Positions 1 through 8,949 of a stretch of DNA of 64,000 bases are shown here, in pieces. Within the stretch, counting starts at the first letter, position 1. The number at the start of each line of letters is the position of its first letter. Source of the DNA: Burkholderiales bacterium (GTDB lineage Bacteria > Pseudomonadota > Gammaproteobacteria > Burkholderiales > SG8-39); the NCBI GenBank assembly GCA_027493935.1, contig JAOSJV010000001.1:2627157-2691156 (forward strand), given 5' to 3'. The position numbers and the translations under genes were made by a program. The notes beneath the pieces were generated by a model. It saw only the letters and a program-made list of their open reading frames with translations, was not told the DNA's origin and made no database searches.

Positions 1-138
1 GCGGCATGCGACCGGGACGCCCATGCGCAGGATCGCGCGCGCGAACAACGCGTTCGCCGACGCCGAGCCGGAGCCGTTGACGTTGGCGAACTTGACTACG
101 AAGTCGTTAACGCTGGCGATCGCTTTCGGCTGCGGCAT
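1..138 (-). CDS. 2-oxoacid:acceptor oxidoreductase, alpha-subunit N-terminus (partial)
   Basis: Only the first 46 codons are in the window; the gene runs off the left edge. The ATG at 138 opens a peptide containing FVVKFANVNGSGSASANALF and then RAILRMGVPV. This resembles the N-terminal gamma-type domain of 2-oxoacid:ferredoxin oxidoreductase alpha subunits, in which the gamma and alpha parts are fused. Such enzymes convert 2-oxoacids to acyl-CoA with TPP and Fe-S clusters. It overlaps the end of the upstream flavoprotein gene by 43 bp, which suggests one operon and translational coupling. The substrate (2-oxoglutarate, phenylglyoxylate, pyruvate) cannot be told from this fragment. Confidence 0.6.
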   Translation of the reverse strand, partial: MPQPKAIASVNDFVVKFANVNGSGSASANALFARAILRMGVPVACR

Positions 139-1910
139 GCCGGCCCCGCGTGAGTCATGTCGATCAGGAACTTCTGCATGTCCCAGGCACCGGTCGGGCA
201 GCGCTCGGCGCACAGCCCGCAGTGCAGGCACACGTCCTCGTCCTTCACCATCACCCGTCCGGTCTTGAGCGCACCGGACACGTAGAGATCCTGCGACGGA
301 TTCAACGCCGGCGCGATCAGCCGTCGGCGCAGGTCTTCCTCTTCGCCGTTGGCGGTGAAGTTGATGCAGTCCATCGGACAGATGTCGACGCAGGCGTCGC
401 ACTCGATGCACAGCTTCGACGTGAACACCGTCTGCACGTCGCAGTTCAGGCAGCGCTGGGCCTCGAGGTAGGCGCGCTTGCGATCGAAGCCAAGCTCGAC
501 CTCGACCTTGATGTCCTTCAGCGCCGCGCGCTTCTCGGCGTGGTGCACCTTGTAGCGCTTCTCGGTGGAGATCTCGTTGTCGTAGCTCCACTCGTGGATG
601 CCCATCTTCTGGCTGACGAGATTCTCCATCGGCGGCGGCCGCTCGCCGAGGTCCTCGCCGTTGCACAGCTTGTCGATCGAGATCGCGGCGTCGTGGCCGT
701 GCGCGACCGCCCAGATGATGTTCTTCGGGCCGAACGCGGCGTCGCCGCCGAAGAGCACCTTCGGGTGGGTCGACTGCAGCGTCTTCTGGTTGAGCACCGG
801 CAGGCCCCACTTGTCGAACTCGACGCCGGCATCGCGCTCGATCCACGGGAACGCGTTCTCCTGGCCGATCGCGACCAGCACGTCGTCGCACTCGAAGTGC
901 TGGTCCGGCTCGCCGGTCGGCACCAGCTTGCGCCGGCCTTTGGCGTCGTACTCGGCGCGCACCTTCTCGAACCAGACGCCGGAGAGCTTCCCGTCGTGGT
1001 GGCTGAACGACTTCGGCACGAGGTAATTGAGGATCGGGATGTCCTCGGCGATCGCGTCCTCCTTCTCCCACGGCGAGGCCTTCATCTCCTCGAAGCCGGA
1101 GCGCACGATCACCTTGACGTCCTCGCCGCCAAGGCGGCGGGCGGTGCGGCAACAGTCCATCGCCGTGTTGCCGCCGCCGAGCACGATGACGCGCTTGCCG
1201 ATCGACGCGACGTGCCCGAACGACACGCTCGCGAGCCAGTCGATACCGATGTGGACGCGCGCCGCGGCCTCCTGGCGCCCGGGCACATCGAGATCCTTGC
1301 CGCGCGGGGCGCCGCAGCCGACGAAGATCGCGTCGTAGCCCTCGGCGAGCAGCGCCTTCAGCGAGTCGACCCGCTGCCCGAAGCGCGTCTCGACGCCCAT
1401 GCCGAGGACGTATCCGACCTCCTCGTCGATCACCGGCTCGGGCAGGCGGAAGCGCGGAATCTGCGTTCGGATCATCCCGCCGGCGAACGGATCCTGGTCG
1501 TAGAGAACGACGTGATAGCCGAGCGGCATGAGATCGCGCGCAACGGTGAGCGAGGCCGGCCCCGCGCCGATGCACGCGATCCGCTTGCCGTTCTTCTTGG
1601 ACGGAATCGCAGGCAGCCGCGCCCGGACGTCGTCCTTGAAGTCCGCGGCAACGCGCTTCAGGCGGCAGATCGCAACGGCTTCCTTCTCGACGCGCCCGCG
1701 CCGGCACGCCGGCTCGCACGGTCGGTCGCACGTGCGCCCGAGGATTCCGGGGAACACGTTCGAGCGCCAGTTGATCATGTACGAGTCGGTGTACCGGCCC
1801 GCGGCGATCAGGCGGATGTACTCCGGGACCGGGGTGTGCGCCGGACAGGCCCACTGACAGTCGACCACCTTGTGGAAGTAGTCGGGATTCCCGATGTCGG
1901 TGGGTTGCAC
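96..1910 (-). CDS. FAD-dependent NAD(P)H oxidoreductase subunit with ferredoxin domain, partner of 2-oxoacid oxidoreductase
   Basis: The protein has 604 residues and a GTG start. The N-terminus carries a cysteine-rich Fe-S region (CQWACPAHTP, then GRTCDRPCEPACRRG) as in glutamate synthase small subunits. Two dinucleotide folds follow, IACIGAGPASL for FAD near residue 110 and VIVLGGGNTAMD for NAD(P)H near 240. The C-terminus is a 2x[4Fe-4S] ferredoxin module (CIECDACVDICPMDC and CLHCGLCAERCPTGA). This architecture passes electrons between NAD(P)H and ferredoxin-type clusters. The next gene is an alpha subunit of a 2-oxoacid oxidoreductase, so this is probably its electron-transfer subunit, as PadH is in phenylglyoxylate:NAD oxidoreductase. 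The last 14 codons lie inside the next gene; related proteins as I remember them end nearer the ferredoxin domain, so the tail may be an extension. Confidence 0.8.
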   Translation of the reverse strand: MQPTDIGNPDYFHKVVDCQWACPAHTPVPEYIRLIAAGRYTDSYMINWRSNVFPGILGRTCDRPCEPACRRGRVEKEAVAICRLKRVAADFKDDVRARLPAIPSKKNGKRIACIGAGPASLTVARDLMPLGYHVVLYDQDPFAGGMIRTQIPRFRLPEPVIDEEVGYVLGMGVETRFGQRVDSLKALLAEGYDAIFVGCGAPRGKDLDVPGRQEAAARVHIGIDWLASVSFGHVASIGKRVIVLGGGNTAMDCCRTARRLGGEDVKVIVRSGFEEMKASPWEKEDAIAEDIPILNYLVPKSFSHHDGKLSGVWFEKVRAEYDAKGRRKLVPTGEPDQHFECDDVLVAIGQENAFPWIERDAGVEFDKWGLPVLNQKTLQSTHPKVLFGGDAAFGPKNIIWAVAHGHDAAISIDKLCNGEDLGERPPPMENLVSQKMGIHEWSYDNEISTEKRYKVHHAEKRAALKDIKVEVELGFDRKRAYLEAQRCLNCDVQTVFTSKLCIECDACVDICPMDCINFTANGEEEDLRRRLIAPALNPSQDLYVSGALKTGRVMVKDEDVCLHCGLCAERCPTGAWDMQKFLIDMTHAGPACRSRKRSPALTTS

Positions 1911-2306
1911 CGCGCGCGTCTCCTCGTTCTTGTTCTACCGTCTATCGGCGGCGCGCCGATCGAGCATCGGCGCGCGGGCGCGCGGAGGAAGCGCGCTGCG
2001 GCTCGGGATCGTCCGTTGTGTTCAAGGCTCGTCCGGGCGGATCGGGATGCGGCAGAAAGCGTGATCGCTCGATGAACGCCGCTAGTGTACCACCGGCGCG
2101 CCGCTTGCTGCCCTGACGAACGGGACTCCGCGGCAAGGATCACGCGGCTGGCCAGCGCCTCTGCGGTCGACCGGCGCCGCGCGGGGACGGCCCGGCGCCG
2201 CCCCACCTGCCCCGGCGCCTGTGTGACTCAAGTCCCTGAGCGCTTGAGGGGCTTCCGGCTACGCTCCATCTCCGACACATTCGAAACCCGCGGAGGTCTC
2301 GCCCTC
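1911..2306. other. Divergent intergenic region without recognised gene
   Basis: About 395 bp lie between the divergently transcribed flavoprotein and thioredoxin genes. Both promoters should be here. I see no convincing gene, tRNA or sigma-70 box pair. Open frames crossing the region are low-complexity arginine and alanine shadows. Confidence 0.4.
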
Positions 2307-2630
2307 ATGACAGTCGAACACGCAACCCAAGCCGATTTCGGCACGAAAGTGCTGCAGGCGCAGACGCCGGTGCTGGTGGACTTCTGGGCCGCATGGTGTG
2401 GGCCGTGCCGCGCAGTGGCGCCCGCGCTCGAGGCGCTCGCCGTCGAGCAGTCCGGCAAGCTCAAGGTGGTGAAGGTCAACGTCGACGAGGAGCGCATGCT
2501 CGCGTCGCAGTTCGAGATCCGCTCGATCCCGACCCTGATGCTGTTCCGCGACGGAAAGCCGGTCGACGTCGCGATGGGTGCGCTGCCCAAGGCGATGCTC
2601 GAGCACTTCGTCACCCCCCATTTGCAGTGA
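2307..2630 (+). CDS. trxA: Thioredoxin
   Basis: This 107-residue protein starts at the ATG at 2307, preceded by GGAGG at 2292-2296. The open frame extends upstream but without family similarity. It shows the complete thioredoxin signature: FWAAWCGPC with redox cysteines at residues 31 and 34, and the cis-proline motif IPTL in the second half. Length and motifs match a classical cytoplasmic thioredoxin that reduces protein disulfides, normally recycled by thioredoxin reductase. It is followed after 24 bp by a small DUF2892-type membrane protein on the same strand. Many genomes carry several thioredoxins, so the symbol denotes the family rather than the principal copy. Confidence 0.9.
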   Translation: MTVEHATQADFGTKVLQAQTPVLVDFWAAWCGPCRAVAPALEALAVEQSGKLKVVKVNVDEERMLASQFEIRSIPTLMLFRDGKPVDVAMGALPKAMLEHFVTPHLQ

Positions 2631-2654
2631 CCTTTGCCCAGTCGGAGCCGAAAG

Positions 2655-2885
2655 ATGAACAGTGAACGCATCATCCGCATCTTCGCCGGCGCGGTCGTCC
2701 TCGTCTCGGTGGCGCTCGCGCACTATCACAGCCCGTACTGGCTATGGCTCACCGTCTTCGCGGGTTTCAACCTGCTGCAGAGCGGATTCACCGGGTTCTG
2801 CCCGCCCGAGATCGTGCTGCGCAAGCTGGGCGTCCGCAGCACCGGCAGCGCGTGCGCGCCGGCGCCGAGCGACCCGCGCCGCTAG
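2655..2885 (+). CDS. DUF2892-type inner membrane protein
   Basis: The protein has 76 residues and starts at the ATG at 2655, with GGAG at 2644 upstream. Two hydrophobic helices (IRIFAGAVVLVSVALAHY, then YWLWLTVFAGFNLLQSGF) are followed by the motif FTGFCPPEIVLRKLGV. A helix pair plus a GFCP-like segment is typical of the YgaP-C-terminal/DUF2892 family, which is often found next to rhodanese or thioredoxin genes. The family function is not established; the single cysteine and the thioredoxin neighbour hint at sulfur or redox chemistry, which is inference. Its start, 24 bp after the thioredoxin stop, suggests cotranscription. Confidence 0.75.
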   Translation: MNSERIIRIFAGAVVLVSVALAHYHSPYWLWLTVFAGFNLLQSGFTGFCPPEIVLRKLGVRSTGSACAPAPSDPRR

Positions 2886-3041
2886 GCATTGCCGTGCGCG
2901 TCGCCCCGGCGCACGCGCGAATCGGGCAAGCGCTCGATCGTGTCGGCCCGGGTGGCCGCTTGCGCGGGCACGACGGCGCGCCCTCGCGCCCGGCCGCGCG
3001 CCCCCGCCCGCTTTGCGCGGACGCGTTCCTCCAGCCGCGTG

Positions 3042-3371
3042 CTAGAGGCCCAGCATCCGCCCGATGCGGGTGATGTACTCGCTCGCCTTGACCGCGTCCT
3101 CGAGCAACTCGTCGCCGGCCCGGTGCAGCAGCGCGCGGATCCGGTCGAGACCGGCCTCCACGCCCGGCTCGGCGCGCCCGGCGGACTCGAGCGCGGCGCG
3201 CAGCCGCTCGACCTCGCCGCGCAGCGTCTGCACGTCGCTCGTGCCCGCGCGTACCTGGTCGAGATCGCGTTCCAGCGCCTCGACCAGCCGCGACACCTCG
3301 TCGAGGTCGACGTCGCCGGCGGCCACTCGGGTCGGCTTGCCTTCCACCCTGCCTTGCCTATCGCTCGTCAT
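3042..3371 (-). CDS. Hypothetical helical protein
   Basis: I do not recognise this 109-residue protein. It begins at the ATG at 3371 and is dominated by charged heptad-like stretches (VSRLVEALERDLDQV, LRGEVERLRAALE) that predict coiled coil, with a C-terminal helical segment ending YITRIGRMLGL. It has no signal peptide, membrane segment or catalytic motif. It lies alone between the convergent thioredoxin/DUF2892 pair and the PutA gene. Codon use looks like that of its neighbours, so it is probably a real gene. A small structural or adaptor protein is possible but not shown. Confidence 0.55.
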   Translation of the reverse strand: MTSDRQGRVEGKPTRVAAGDVDLDEVSRLVEALERDLDQVRAGTSDVQTLRGEVERLRAALESAGRAEPGVEAGLDRIRALLHRAGDELLEDAVKASEYITRIGRMLGL

Positions 3372-3649
3372 GCGTGTGTGCTCTCTCTGGCGGTCGCGGC
3401 ACGAAGCGCACCATTCCCCGAGATTCTAGAACTTATCTCAAGATCGCGGCCATGCTCATTGCGGAATTGGTGTCGTACGAACGAGGGGCGGGCGCACTGC
3501 GAGTCCCCTGTTCCGCGACCGCATTTGTAACGCGATTGCCGACATGCTCGCCGGGCGCACGATCAAGTCGGTGCTCGGGATCGGCGCCGCCTGAACATCG
3601 CTGAAACCGGCCGCCGCGCGCGCGACCGCTTGCGCAGCGTCCGCGACCC

Positions 3650-6600
3650 TCAGCGCTCCTCGTCGCCGGCCCGCGCCAGCAGCGCCGCATTGCCACCCAC
3701 CGCGGCGGTGTTGACGCTGAGCGTGCGCTCGACCGCGAGGCGACGCAGGTAGTTCGGCCCCCCCGCCTTCGGTCCGGTGCCGGAGAGGCCCTCGCCGCCG
3801 AACGGCTGCACGCCGACCACTGCGCCGATCATGTTGCGGTTCACGTAGGTGTTGCCGACGGGCAGGCGCGCGCGTACCCGCTCGACAAAGCGCTCGATGC
3901 GGCTGTGGATGCCCAGCGTCAGCCCGTACCCCGTCGCCGCGACCGCCTCCAGCGCGCGATCGAGCTCCGCGGTGCGCCAGCGGACCACGTGGAGCACCGG
4001 GCCGAAGACCTCGCGCCGCGGCAGCGCCTCCAGGGCGATCTCCACCGCGATCGGCGCGACGAAGCTGCCGTGCTCCGGCGATCCCGGCAGCGCCGCCTCC
4101 GCGATCACGCGCCCGCGCGCGCGCAGGTCCGCGACGTAGCGCTCCAGCGCGGCCTGCGCCTCGGCGTCGATCACCGGCCCGACGTCGGTCTCCGGCAGCC
4201 CCGGATCGCCCACCGCGAGCTCGGCCATCGCGCCGGCGAGCATGTCCACGATGCGCGGCGCGGCGTCCTCCTGGACGCACAGCACGCGCAGCGCCGAGCA
4301 GCGCTGGCCGGCGCTCTGGAACGCCGAGGCGAGCGCATCGCCGACCACCTGCTCCGCGAGCGCCGAGGAATCGACCACCATCGCGTTCAGACCGCCGGTC
4401 TCGGCCACCAGTGGAACGATCGGCCCGTCGCGCGCGGCGAGCGCGCGATTGATCTCGAGGGCGGTCTCGTGCGAGCCGGTGAAGACGACACCGGCCACTT
4501 GCGGATGCCGCACGAGCGGCGCGCCAACCGCCTCGCCCGTGCCGGCGAGGAGCTGCAGCGCGTCCCGCGGCACGCCCGCCTCGTGGAGCAGCGCGACCGC
4601 GCGCGCCGCGGCGAGCGGGGTCTGCTCGGCAGGCTTCGCCACCACCGCGTTACCGGCCGCGAGCGCCGCGCTCACCTGGCCGCAGAAGATCGCAAGCGGA
4701 AAGTTCCAGGGGCTGATGCATGCAAGCACCCCTCGGCCCGCAAGCTCGAGCCGGTTCGACTCCCCTGTCGGGCCCGGCAGCGGCGCCGGGACGAAGTCCG
4801 CGCACGCCCGGCGGCCGTAATAGCGACAGAAGTCCGCCGCCTCGCGCACCTCCGCCACCGCGTCGGGCAGGGTCTTGCCCGCCTCGCGCACGCAGAGCGA
4901 GACGAGCTCGTCCATGTGCGCCTCGAGCAGCGCGGCGGTGCGCTCGAGCGCGTCGGCGCGCGCGCCGACCGGCAGCGCGTCCCAGGCGCGCCACGCGCCT
5001 GCCGCGGCCCGCACGGCGGCGTCGACCTCGGCGCCGGACGCCGCGCGCACCGACCCCACGCGACGCCTGCGATCGGCAGGCTCGGTCACGGCGCGAACGG
5101 CACCGCCTGCCGAAGCGGCGCCGCGCGCCGCGTCCACGCGGTCTTCCTGCACGCGCCGCGCCAGCCGCGCGAGCACCGCCGCGTCCGCAAGATCGAGCCC
5201 GCGCGCGCTCGGCCGGTCCGGCAGCACGTTCCGCGGCAGCGCAATGCGCGGGTGCGGCGCGTACGGCGCCGGCAACGCCGCCAGCGGATCGGCCACCAGC
5301 CGCTCGAGCGGCACGGCGGGATCGCCGACCTGATGCACGAACGAGCTGTTGGCGCCGTTCTCGAGCAGGCGGCGCACGAGGTAGGGCAGCAGATCGCGGT
5401 GGCTGCCGACCGGCGCATACACGCGGCACGGCGGCGGACCGGCGCCGTCCGCCCCGCGGCCGGCGCTCCCCTCGGCGCTCAACGCCTCGTACAAAGCGTC
5501 GCCCATGCCGTGCAGCTTCTGGAACTCGAAGTCGCGCCGCCCGCGCGCGCACTCGAGCACGAGCGCCGCAGTGTGGCTGTTGTGCGTCGCGAACTGCGCG
5601 AACACACGCGGCCCGGCGTCGAGCAGCACCTGCGCGCATGCCGCAAAGGAGAGGTCGGTCGCGCTCTTGCGCGTGAACACCGGATACTCGTCGAGGCCGA
5701 GCACCTGCGCGTGCTTGATCTCGGTGTCCCAGTAGGCGCCCTTCACCAGCCGCACCATGATGCGCCGGCCGGCCTCGCCGGCGAGCGCCGCGACCCATTC
5801 GCACACGGCGAGCGCGCGCCGCTGATAGGCCTGAACGGCAAGGCCGAGCCCGTTCCATCCGGCGAGCGAGGCATCGCGCGCGAGCCGCTCGAAGAGCTCG
5901 AGCGAAAGCACCAGCCGGTCGGCCTCTTCGGCGTCGATGGTGATCGGGATGCCCGCCTGCGCGGCCCGTTGCGCGAGGCGGGCGAGCCGCGGCGCGAGTT
6001 CGCCGTGCACGCGGCGGCGCTGCGCGGCCGCGTAGCGCGGATGCAGTGCCGAGAGCTTGATCGAGACGCCGGGCCGCGCCTCGACCGGGACGCCGGGCGG
6101 CGCGCTCCGCCCGACTGCGTCGATCGCCGCCTCGTAGGCGGCGAAGTAGCGCTCGGCGTCGCGCGCGGTGTGCGCTGCCTCGCCCAGCATGTCGTACGAG
6201 AAGCGGTAGCCCGCCGCCTCGCGCTCGGCTGCGCGCGCGAGCGCCGCATCGATCGTCTCGCCAACGATGAACTGCTCGGCCATGATCCGCATCGCCTGGC
6301 GGATCGCGCCGCGCACGAATGGCTCGCCGGCGCGCGCGACGAGCCGTCGCACCACGTCGGCCGCCTCGCCGCCGCGCGCGTCGTGCCAGGCGGACAGCGC
6401 GCCGGTGAGCATCAGGCCCCAGACCGCCGCGTTCGCCAGGAAGCCGCCGTCGCCGTCCGCCTCCCACCGCGCCCCGGCCAGGCGGTCGCGGATCAGGGCG
6501 TCGGCGGTCCCGGCGTCGGGAATGCGCAGCAGCGCCTCGGCGAGGCACATCAGCACGACGCCCTCGGGCGTCGACAGGCCGAACTTGCGCAGGAACGCTT

Positions 6601-6793
6601 CGGCGCCTGCCGACTCCGCACCGCGCCGGCGGATCTCGCCTGCGAGCGCGAGCGCTTGCGCCCCGATGCGCGCCCGCGCATCCTCGGCGAGCGTGAGGCG
6701 GCCGGCGAGCGTGGCGACGGCGGCCGCCTCCTCCATCCGGCCGGCGCGCCCGATGTCGGTCCAGTGGTCGGCCGGCCGACGCGCAGTGCTCAT
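3650..6793 (-). CDS. putA: Bifunctional proline dehydrogenase / L-glutamate gamma-semialdehyde dehydrogenase
   Basis: The protein has 1,047 residues, taken from the ATG at 6793; the frame stays open upstream but overlaps the hemerythrin gene. PutA oxidises proline to P5C with FAD and then to glutamate with NAD+. The PRODH barrel spans roughly residues 130-490, with VKGAYWDTEIK near 348 and the FAD-site ending SSFVHQVGD near 485. The aldehyde dehydrogenase half shows ISPWNFPLAIF near 695, VAETGGLNAM, and SAGQRCSALR with catalytic Cys832, then PFGGEGLSGTGPKAGG near 1000. There is no N-terminal ribbon-helix-helix domain, so it should be a catalytic form that does not repress its own gene. A hemerythrin gene ends 35 bp upstream on the same strand. 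Confidence 0.95.
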   Translation of the reverse strand: MSTARRPADHWTDIGRAGRMEEAAAVATLAGRLTLAEDARARIGAQALALAGEIRRRGAESAGAEAFLRKFGLSTPEGVVLMCLAEALLRIPDAGTADALIRDRLAGARWEADGDGGFLANAAVWGLMLTGALSAWHDARGGEAADVVRRLVARAGEPFVRGAIRQAMRIMAEQFIVGETIDAALARAAEREAAGYRFSYDMLGEAAHTARDAERYFAAYEAAIDAVGRSAPPGVPVEARPGVSIKLSALHPRYAAAQRRRVHGELAPRLARLAQRAAQAGIPITIDAEEADRLVLSLELFERLARDASLAGWNGLGLAVQAYQRRALAVCEWVAALAGEAGRRIMVRLVKGAYWDTEIKHAQVLGLDEYPVFTRKSATDLSFAACAQVLLDAGPRVFAQFATHNSHTAALVLECARGRRDFEFQKLHGMGDALYEALSAEGSAGRGADGAGPPPCRVYAPVGSHRDLLPYLVRRLLENGANSSFVHQVGDPAVPLERLVADPLAALPAPYAPHPRIALPRNVLPDRPSARGLDLADAAVLARLARRVQEDRVDAARGAASAGGAVRAVTEPADRRRRVGSVRAASGAEVDAAVRAAAGAWRAWDALPVGARADALERTAALLEAHMDELVSLCVREAGKTLPDAVAEVREAADFCRYYGRRACADFVPAPLPGPTGESNRLELAGRGVLACISPWNFPLAIFCGQVSAALAAGNAVVAKPAEQTPLAAARAVALLHEAGVPRDALQLLAGTGEAVGAPLVRHPQVAGVVFTGSHETALEINRALAARDGPIVPLVAETGGLNAMVVDSSALAEQVVGDALASAFQSAGQRCSALRVLCVQEDAAPRIVDMLAGAMAELAVGDPGLPETDVGPVIDAEAQAALERYVADLRARGRVIAEAALPGSPEHGSFVAPIAVEIALEALPRREVFGPVLHVVRWRTAELDRALEAVAATGYGLTLGIHSRIERFVERVRARLPVGNTYVNRNMIGAVVGVQPFGGEGLSGTGPKAGGPNYLRRLAVERTLSVNTAAVGGNAALLARAGDEER

Positions 6794-6827
6794 CGAGCGC
6801 CCTTTCGCGCAGCGAACGCGCGAAGCG

Positions 6828-7406
6828 CTAGCCCTTCGCCGCCGCGGTGATCTTGCGCCGGAGCTCGCGGTAGCGTTCGTCCTCCGCGGCGCCGAACAGC
6901 GGATCCGGCGCGGCGGCGTGCGCGGCGACCACTGCCCTCCAGTCCTCGGCATCGAGCAGCCGCGCCGCCCGTGGCAGGATATCCCGCTCCTCGCTCTGCA
7001 TGTGCTGGCGGTAGTAGACCAGGAACGTCGCACACGCCGCCTCGAGCGCCGCGCGCCCGACAAACGAGCCCTCCGCCAGCACGCCTTCGAGCAGCTCGCG
7101 CAGCCGCTCGCCGGCGGCGGCGATCACGCGATGCTCCTGGTGCAACCGCGCGACCAGCGGCGCGAGCGCCGGGTCGCGGTCGACCAGCCGCGCGAAGACC
7201 ACATCCTCGCGCGGGTGGTGCGCGAGGTCCGGGAAGTGGCGCAGGTAGGTCACGATGTCGAGCAGGAGCTCGTAGTCGGGCCGCTCGCCGGAGTGGAACA
7301 CGGCGAGCTCGCGCTCGAGAAGGTCCAGCAACCGCGCGAAATTCTGGTGCTCGGCGTGCCAGAGCGCGGCGGGGGAGACGGGGGAAGAAGCGGCGGGGTC
7401 GGTCAT
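6828..7406 (-). CDS. Hemerythrin HHE cation-binding domain protein
   Basis: The protein has 192 residues. The hemerythrin-like four-helix pattern is visible: WHAEHQNFARLL, then YLRHFPDLAHHPREDVVF, then LHQEHRVI, and finally YYRQHMQSEERDILP. These His and Glu/Asp residues match the di-iron ligands of HHE proteins, which bind or sense O2, NO or iron. No signal peptide is seen, so it should be cytoplasmic. It precedes putA on the same strand with a 34-bp gap and may be cotranscribed with it. The specific role is unknown. Confidence 0.85.
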   Translation of the reverse strand: MTDPAASSPVSPAALWHAEHQNFARLLDLLERELAVFHSGERPDYELLLDIVTYLRHFPDLAHHPREDVVFARLVDRDPALAPLVARLHQEHRVIAAAGERLRELLEGVLAEGSFVGRAALEAACATFLVYYRQHMQSEERDILPRAARLLDAEDWRAVVAAHAAAPDPLFGAAEDERYRELRRKITAAAKG

Positions 7407-7758
7407 GTCGGACCTTCTCGGCGGGTTCGCGCGGCAAGTCGGCGCGGCGTGCGCCGCTCACTATCGCAGTCTACCGCGATGCGAGGCGGGCGCCGGTGGG
7501 CCGTCTCATGTATTTGCCGATCAAGCACTTGCAGCAGCTTACGAAACGCAGCGGACACGGGCGGGTCAAAGGAACGGCAGGGCGGGTGAACGACGGCAGG
7601 GCCCGGAGGGCTTGCCGCGGGCGGCGGCAGGGCGGTGGGCGCCCGCGCGTATTCCTCCCCGCCGCGCCACGTGTTACCGTTTCGCCTCCAGTCGCACGGC
7701 GACCGAGCGGAATGATTGCGCCGGCTGGGCGCGGCAGGGTGAATCGGATGAGCATCAA
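7407..7758. other. Divergent intergenic region
   Basis: About 350 bp separate the hemerythrin gene and the serine protease gene, which point away from each other. The region should hold both promoters. It stays open in the protease frame (7405 onward), but the translated upstream part lacks any protease similarity and reads as arginine-rich noise. I see no other feature. Confidence 0.35.
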
Positions 7759-8814
7759 TTGAAGAAGCGCGCGCCGCTCTACAGCAGTTCCACCCGCGCG
7801 CGGCCGGCCGACTCCGCAACCGAATCCCTCGCGTCCGAGACGGGCGCCGCTGCGCCGGGCGCGCCAGCTGGCGAGCACGTCGGGGCCCCGCCGACCCGCG
7901 CCGGAGCGCGACAGCGTCTGCCGCGCCGTCGGACGGTCCTCGTCGCGGCCGGCGCGGCTGCCGTGCTGCTGCTCGTGTTCGCACACGTGACACGCACGCC
8001 CGGGGTGCGCAAGCTCACCCAGCAGGACATCGACGCCGCAGTGCTGCGCACGCTCGAGACGCAGCCGCTGCCCTCGCGCACGGCGAAGGCGTACGAGGTG
8101 ATCCGGCCCTCGGTGGTCCGCGTGCGCGGCCTCGCCGCGAAGGCGGAAGACGCGGCGAAGGCCGACGGCAAGCCCGGCGCGCCGCGGGACCCGAAAGGGC
8201 GGCGCGCCGAGCAGCGTCCGGACAACAAGGGCGCGCGCAAGGGCGGCGACAAGACCCCGGCCGAACCCGACGAGATCGAGCAAGGCGTCGGCTCCGGCGT
8301 CGTAATCGTGGACAAGGGCATCATCCTCACCAACCTGCACGTCGTCGCAGGCGCCGAGCGCGTCAAGGTCGTGTTCGCCGACGGCATGGAGTCCGACGCG
8401 GACGTGATCGGCCTGCGCCCCGAGCACGATCTCGCCGTGCTGCAGGCGAGAACGGTGCCCGACGATCTTCAGCCCGCGACGATGCGCTCGACCGCCGACC
8501 TCGCGCCCGGCGACGAGGTGATCGCCGTCGGATTTCCGTTCGGCATCGGCCCGTCGGTCTCCGCCGGCGTGGTGTCCGGCCTGCGCCGCGAGTTCCGCTC
8601 CGAGGAGGGCGAGCGCGTCCTGACCAATTTGATCCAGTTCGATGCCGCGGCCAATCCCGGCAGTTCGGGCGGGCCGCTGGTGACGCTCGACGGCGCGGTC
8701 GTCGGGATCGTGACCGCGATCCTCAACCCGACCGAGCAGCGCGTGTTCGTCGGCATCGGATTCGCGGTGCCGATCGAGAACGCCGCCGCGGCCGCCGGCA
8801 TGCCGCCCTTCTGA
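7759..8814 (+). CDS. Membrane-anchored trypsin-like (S1C, HtrA-type) serine protease without PDZ domain
   Basis: The protein has about 351 residues from a TTG at 7759; no ATG exists between there and the protease domain, so the start is uncertain. After about 55 residues comes one hydrophobic anchor (TVLVAAGAAAVLLLVFAHV), which puts the rest in the periplasm. A charged linker (KADGKPGAPRDPKGRR) interrupts the start of the protease domain. The catalytic triad is intact: His in LTNLHVVAG, Asp in EHDLAVLQ and Ser in NPGSSGGPL. The protein stops right after the protease fold (GIGFAVPIENA), where DegP/DegS would continue into PDZ domains. The MoxR-DUF58-VWA genes follow on the same strand after 135 bp, so a functional link is plausible. 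Confidence 0.8.
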   Translation: MKKRAPLYSSSTRARPADSATESLASETGAAAPGAPAGEHVGAPPTRAGARQRLPRRRTVLVAAGAAAVLLLVFAHVTRTPGVRKLTQQDIDAAVLRTLETQPLPSRTAKAYEVIRPSVVRVRGLAAKAEDAAKADGKPGAPRDPKGRRAEQRPDNKGARKGGDKTPAEPDEIEQGVGSGVVIVDKGIILTNLHVVAGAERVKVVFADGMESDADVIGLRPEHDLAVLQARTVPDDLQPATMRSTADLAPGDEVIAVGFPFGIGPSVSAGVVSGLRREFRSEEGERVLTNLIQFDAAANPGSSGGPLVTLDGAVVGIVTAILNPTEQRVFVGIGFAVPIENAAAAAGMPPF

Positions 8815-8949
8815 GCTCACCGTGGGCGGAGGCCGGCGCATGTGCGTGCCAGCGGGCCGTCACGGCGGGCGGCGATCACCACGCGAGCCGCGCCATCGCT
8901 GCACGCATGAAACGTTTCTCGACCGCAACGCCACGGGAGCCCATCCGAC

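Noticed and set aside
3505-3597. Short coding-looking stretch ending MLAGRTIKSVLGIGAA on the plus strand
   Set aside because: There is no start codon in frame and no recognised family; it could be chance in GC-rich DNA.
3905-6850. 981-codon open frame on the plus strand
   Set aside because: It lies antisense to putA, has arginine and alanine-rich composition and no family motif. High GC removes stop codons from shadow frames.
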